Shown here: one piece after another, positions 62,357 through 64,000 of the stretch | Position numbering within the stretch: position 1 is the first letter of the stretch | Layout of the letters: every line of letters starts with the position of its first letter | From: Pseudomonas sp. | GTDB lineage: Bacteria; Pseudomonadota; Gammaproteobacteria; Pseudomonadales; Pseudomonadaceae | Direction: 5' to 3' | DNA: 64,000 bases | Assembly (NCBI RefSeq): GCF_002796985.1 | Contig: NZ_PEKX01000020.1 | Coordinates: 552,867-616,866 of the forward strand | Translations under genes and position numbers: made by a program | Notes under the pieces: model-generated | The model's database searches: none | What the model was told of the DNA's origin: nothing | What the model saw: the letters and a program-made list of their open reading frames with translations, nothing else

Positions 62357-62759
62357 GTAACTCTCTCCCGTGTTTTGGTGGACCCGCCCCAGGAAGAACG
62401 AACCCGGAGACAAGTCTAAGCGCAGTGTCTGGCTTTTGTAATGCGCCGGCCGCCCTACCTCAGCACTCCGACTGCCTTGATCGAAGCGATCCACCGCCTC
62501 GCCTGCCGCACCGGAACTGCATCGGTGCGCGCCATATCTGCCCCAAAGCATGAAGCTTGCCAGTTCGTAAAAATGCCCGTGGCATCAGGCACTTGACCTG
62601 AAACCGGGGCTTCTGGCGAAACGCCAGCGCGCTTCTGGCGCACCGAAAGCGCGCACGACGAGCGGGCACACTGCTCAAAAAGCGTGCAACCCCGCACGCC
62701 GCAGCCGCCGCCGGCTGCGTGATAGACTGCGCTCTGATTCAATCCGGAACCCATGAACC
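62357..62759. other. Gene-free divergent control region between glnK and ubiK
   Basis: About 400 bp without a convincing gene. It holds the sigma54 candidate and palindromes such as TGGCGAAACGCCA (near 62608), which could belong to NtrC control. The ubiK promoter must lie in its right part; I see no clear -10/-35 there. Confidence 0.6.
62547..62562 (-). promoter_or_regulatory. Candidate sigma54 (RpoN) promoter of glnK-amtB
   Basis: The minus strand reads TGGCAAGCTTCATGCT: the invariant GG and GC are exactly 12 bp apart, as in the RpoN consensus TGGCACG-N4-TTGCW, with two mismatches. Transcription would start near 62535, leaving a leader of about 180 bases before glnK. In that leader (62507-62530) an inverted repeat GCACCG/CGGTGC resembles half-sites of an NtrC box but with too long a spacer. 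Confidence 0.65.
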
Positions 62760-63050
62760 ATGCTGCCGCCCAAAGCCTTCCTCGATGCCATCAGCCAACA
62801 AGCCGGACGCCTGTTCGGTGGCGAATCGCCCCTGCCGAAGGCCGAGCTGGAAGCTCAGTTCAAGGTGCTGATGCAAAGCGCCTTCAGCAAGCTCGACCTG
62901 GTCAGCCGCGACGAATTCGACAGCCAGATGGTCGTGCTCGCCCGCACCCGTGCCCGTCTCGAAGCACTGGAAGCCAAGGTCGCCGAGATGGAAGCGAAGC
63001 TCTCACCTTCCACCGACAACGCCACACCCGCCCCCGCCGCCGAAAAATAG
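62760..63050 (+). CDS. ubiK: Ubiquinone biosynthesis accessory factor UbiK
   Basis: This 96-residue protein of the UbiK/YqiC (BMFP) family helps assemble the ubiquinone synthesis complex. It has an N-terminal amphipathic helix (PKAFLDAISQQAGRLF), the conserved LEAQFKVLMQSAFSKLDLVSRDEFDSQ segment (landmarks: FKVLMQSAFSKLDLV), a C-terminal coiled coil (about 60-82) and an Ala/Pro tail. It precedes comM as in P. aeruginosa. Confidence 0.93.
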   Translation: MLPPKAFLDAISQQAGRLFGGESPLPKAELEAQFKVLMQSAFSKLDLVSRDEFDSQMVVLARTRARLEALEAKVAEMEAKLSPSTDNATPAPAAEK

Positions 63051-63088
63051 GCCCCGCCAGGCGGGCGGCATGCGATCAGGAGTGATCC

Positions 63089-63937
63089 ATGTCCCTCGCC
63101 ATCGTCCATAGCCGCGCCCAGGTCGGCGTGGAAGCGCCCGGTGTCATCGTCGAAGCGCACCTCGCCAATGGCCTGCCGTCCCTGACCCTGGTCGGCCTCC
63201 CCGAAGGCGCCGTGAAGGAGAGCAAGGACCGCGTCCGCAGTGCCCTGCTCAATGCCGGCTTTGACTTCCCCAACCGCCGTATCACCCTGAACCTCGCCCC
63301 GGCTGATTTGCCCAAGGACGGCGGGCGCTTCGACCTGGCCATCGCCCTGGGCATCCTCGCCGCCAGCGGCCAGCTGGCCGACGCCGCCGGGCTGGACGAG
63401 CTGGAATGCCTGGGCGAGCTGGCGCTCTCCGGCACCCTTCGCCCAGTCCCCGGCGTATTGCCGGCCGCCCTGGCTGCCCGCGCCGCCGGCCGCGCCCTGG
63501 TGGTGCCGAAGGAAAACGCCGAGGAAGCCAGCCTCGCCAGTGGCCTGACCGTCTACGCCGTCGGCCACCTGCTGGAGCTGGCAGCGCACTTCAGCGGCCA
63601 GGAACGCCTGCGCCCTTATGAGGCGAATGGCTTGATGCGGGTGACGCCGCCCTACCCCGACCTGTCGGAAGTCCAGGGCCAGGCTGCCGCCAAGCGCGCC
63701 TTGCTGGTGGCCGCCGCTGGCGCGCACAACCTGCTGTTCAGCGGGCCGCCCGGCACCGGCAAGACCCTGCTCGCCAGCCGCCTGCCCGGCCTGATGCCGC
63801 CGCTGGATGAAGACGAGGCGCTGCAGGTGGCGGCTATCCACTCCGTCGCCGGGCGCGGGCCGCTGATCCACTGGCCGCAGCGGCCGTTCAGGCAACCGCA
63901 CCACACCGCCTCCGCGCCAGCACTGGTCGGTGGCGGC
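63089..63937 (+). pseudogene. comM: comM (YifB) magnesium-chelatase-like helicase, interrupted at codon 283
   Basis: ComM is a hexameric AAA+ branch-migration helicase for natural transformation (about 500 residues). The visible part has the N-terminal Lon-like fold (LTLVGLPEGAVKESKDRVRSAL) and Walker A GPPGTGKT (about residue 218), and continues to RQPHHTASAPALVGGG. Here the normal continuation (a SRPQPGEITLAH-type segment) is abruptly replaced by unrelated, AT-richer sequence starting TGTGACTTACGG. The helicase therefore lacks Walker B and the rest of its motor and should be inactive. This is the known insertion hotspot for Tn6022/AbaR-type islands in Acinetobacter and related elements elsewhere. 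Confidence 0.9.
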
Positions 63938-64000
63938 TGTGACTTACGGGAATTAATGCGACACAGCGAAATAATCTGCGACAAGCAAGAAAAAGACTCA
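63938..64000. mobile_element. Left end of a Tn7/Tn6022-like transposon inserted in comM
   Basis: The new sequence starts with TGT, the terminal triplet of Tn7-family ends. Two similar repeats lie within 46 bp: TTAATGCGACA (63953-63963) and ATAATCTGCGACA (63971-63983), the layout of transposase (TnsB/TniA) binding sites. GC content drops visibly from 63938. The element runs off the right edge, so its genes and the 5-bp target duplication (expected copy GCGGC, 63933-63937) cannot be checked here. Confidence 0.8.

Noticed and set aside
62497..62530. GCACC/GGTGC repeat as an NtrC site for glnK
   Set aside because: The spacer is 11 bases rather than 5 and it lies downstream of the sigma54 promoter candidate, so it is more likely a leader hairpin.
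1..64000. CRISPR arrays, rRNA or tRNA genes
   Set aside because: No regularly spaced direct repeats of CRISPR type and no tRNA or rRNA signatures were seen; the FHA repeats are coding and the REP copies are dispersed.

Overview
The window is GC-rich (mid-60s %) and looks like a Pseudomonas chromosome close to the P. aeruginosa / P. nitroreducens group. Evidence: a rnk-cyaY-lptM-(lysA)-dapF-DUF484-xerC-HAD block, sutA, glnK-amtB, ubiK and comM in the order familiar from P. aeruginosa, an oscA-sbp-cysTWA sulfate block beside desA and two c-di-GMP genes, and Pseudomonas-type REP elements (GTAGGAGCGAGC...). Nearly all the sequence is coding. I see no rRNA, tRNA or CRISPR.

Layout. (1) 1-11,493, minus strand: a two-partner secretion locus, a TpsB transporter followed by a giant FhaB/CdiA-like TpsA that runs off the left edge. 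The TpsA gene is frameshifted by an exact 22-bp tandem duplication. (2) 11,494-11,922: a chain of six hairpins ending in an intrinsic terminator, a candidate structured RNA. (3) 11,923-30,062, minus strand: an 18-kb exopolysaccharide (EPS) operon of 14 genes: FAD oxidoreductase, DegT aminotransferase, Wzx flippase, GT2, Wzc-type tyrosine autokinase, WbqC-family protein, RfaH, GT2, GT4, a polymerase fused to a PslG-like glycoside hydrolase, GT4, RmlA, WcaJ-type priming transferase and Wza-type export lipoprotein. Its long leader holds two copies of the RfaH recruitment signal (ops, GGCGGTAG), so the operon appears to encode its own antiterminator. (4) 31,116-35,859: a PAS-GGDEF cyclase, the desaturase desA and a PAS-GGDEF-EAL protein. 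(5) 35,999-40,166: sulfate uptake (oscA, sbp, cysTWA), with a candidate Cys-containing leader peptide before sbp. (6) 40,327-49,906: mixed accessory and housekeeping genes with REP pairs: TSUP permease, TetR/SDR divergent pair, HCCA-isomerase-like protein, XRE regulator, Mpo1-like protein, Crp-like regulator, outer-membrane barrel, PPK2, CorA. (7) 49,995-63,088: the conserved core block with cyaA, rnk, cyaY, dapF, xerC, sutA, amtB and glnK. Here lysA survives only as a 103-codon in-frame deletion remnant. (8) 63,089 to the end: comM, interrupted at codon 283 by a TGT-starting, AT-richer sequence with repeated GCGACA motifs, which looks like the left end of a Tn7/Tn6022-like transposon.

How the genes fit together: the EPS operon has a complete Wzx/Wzy-type set (priming, repeat-unit assembly, flipping, polymerisation, export and kinase control) and lies next to a diguanylate cyclase and a surface-adhesin secretion system, which suggests a biofilm/surface module. 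The right half is core metabolism (sulfate and ammonium uptake, DAP/lysine, cAMP), disturbed at two points: the lysA deletion and the comM insertion.

Limits: functions are assigned by reading motifs and by memory of families; no database search was run. The sugar made by the EPS operon and the toxin tip of the TpsA protein cannot be determined from this window.
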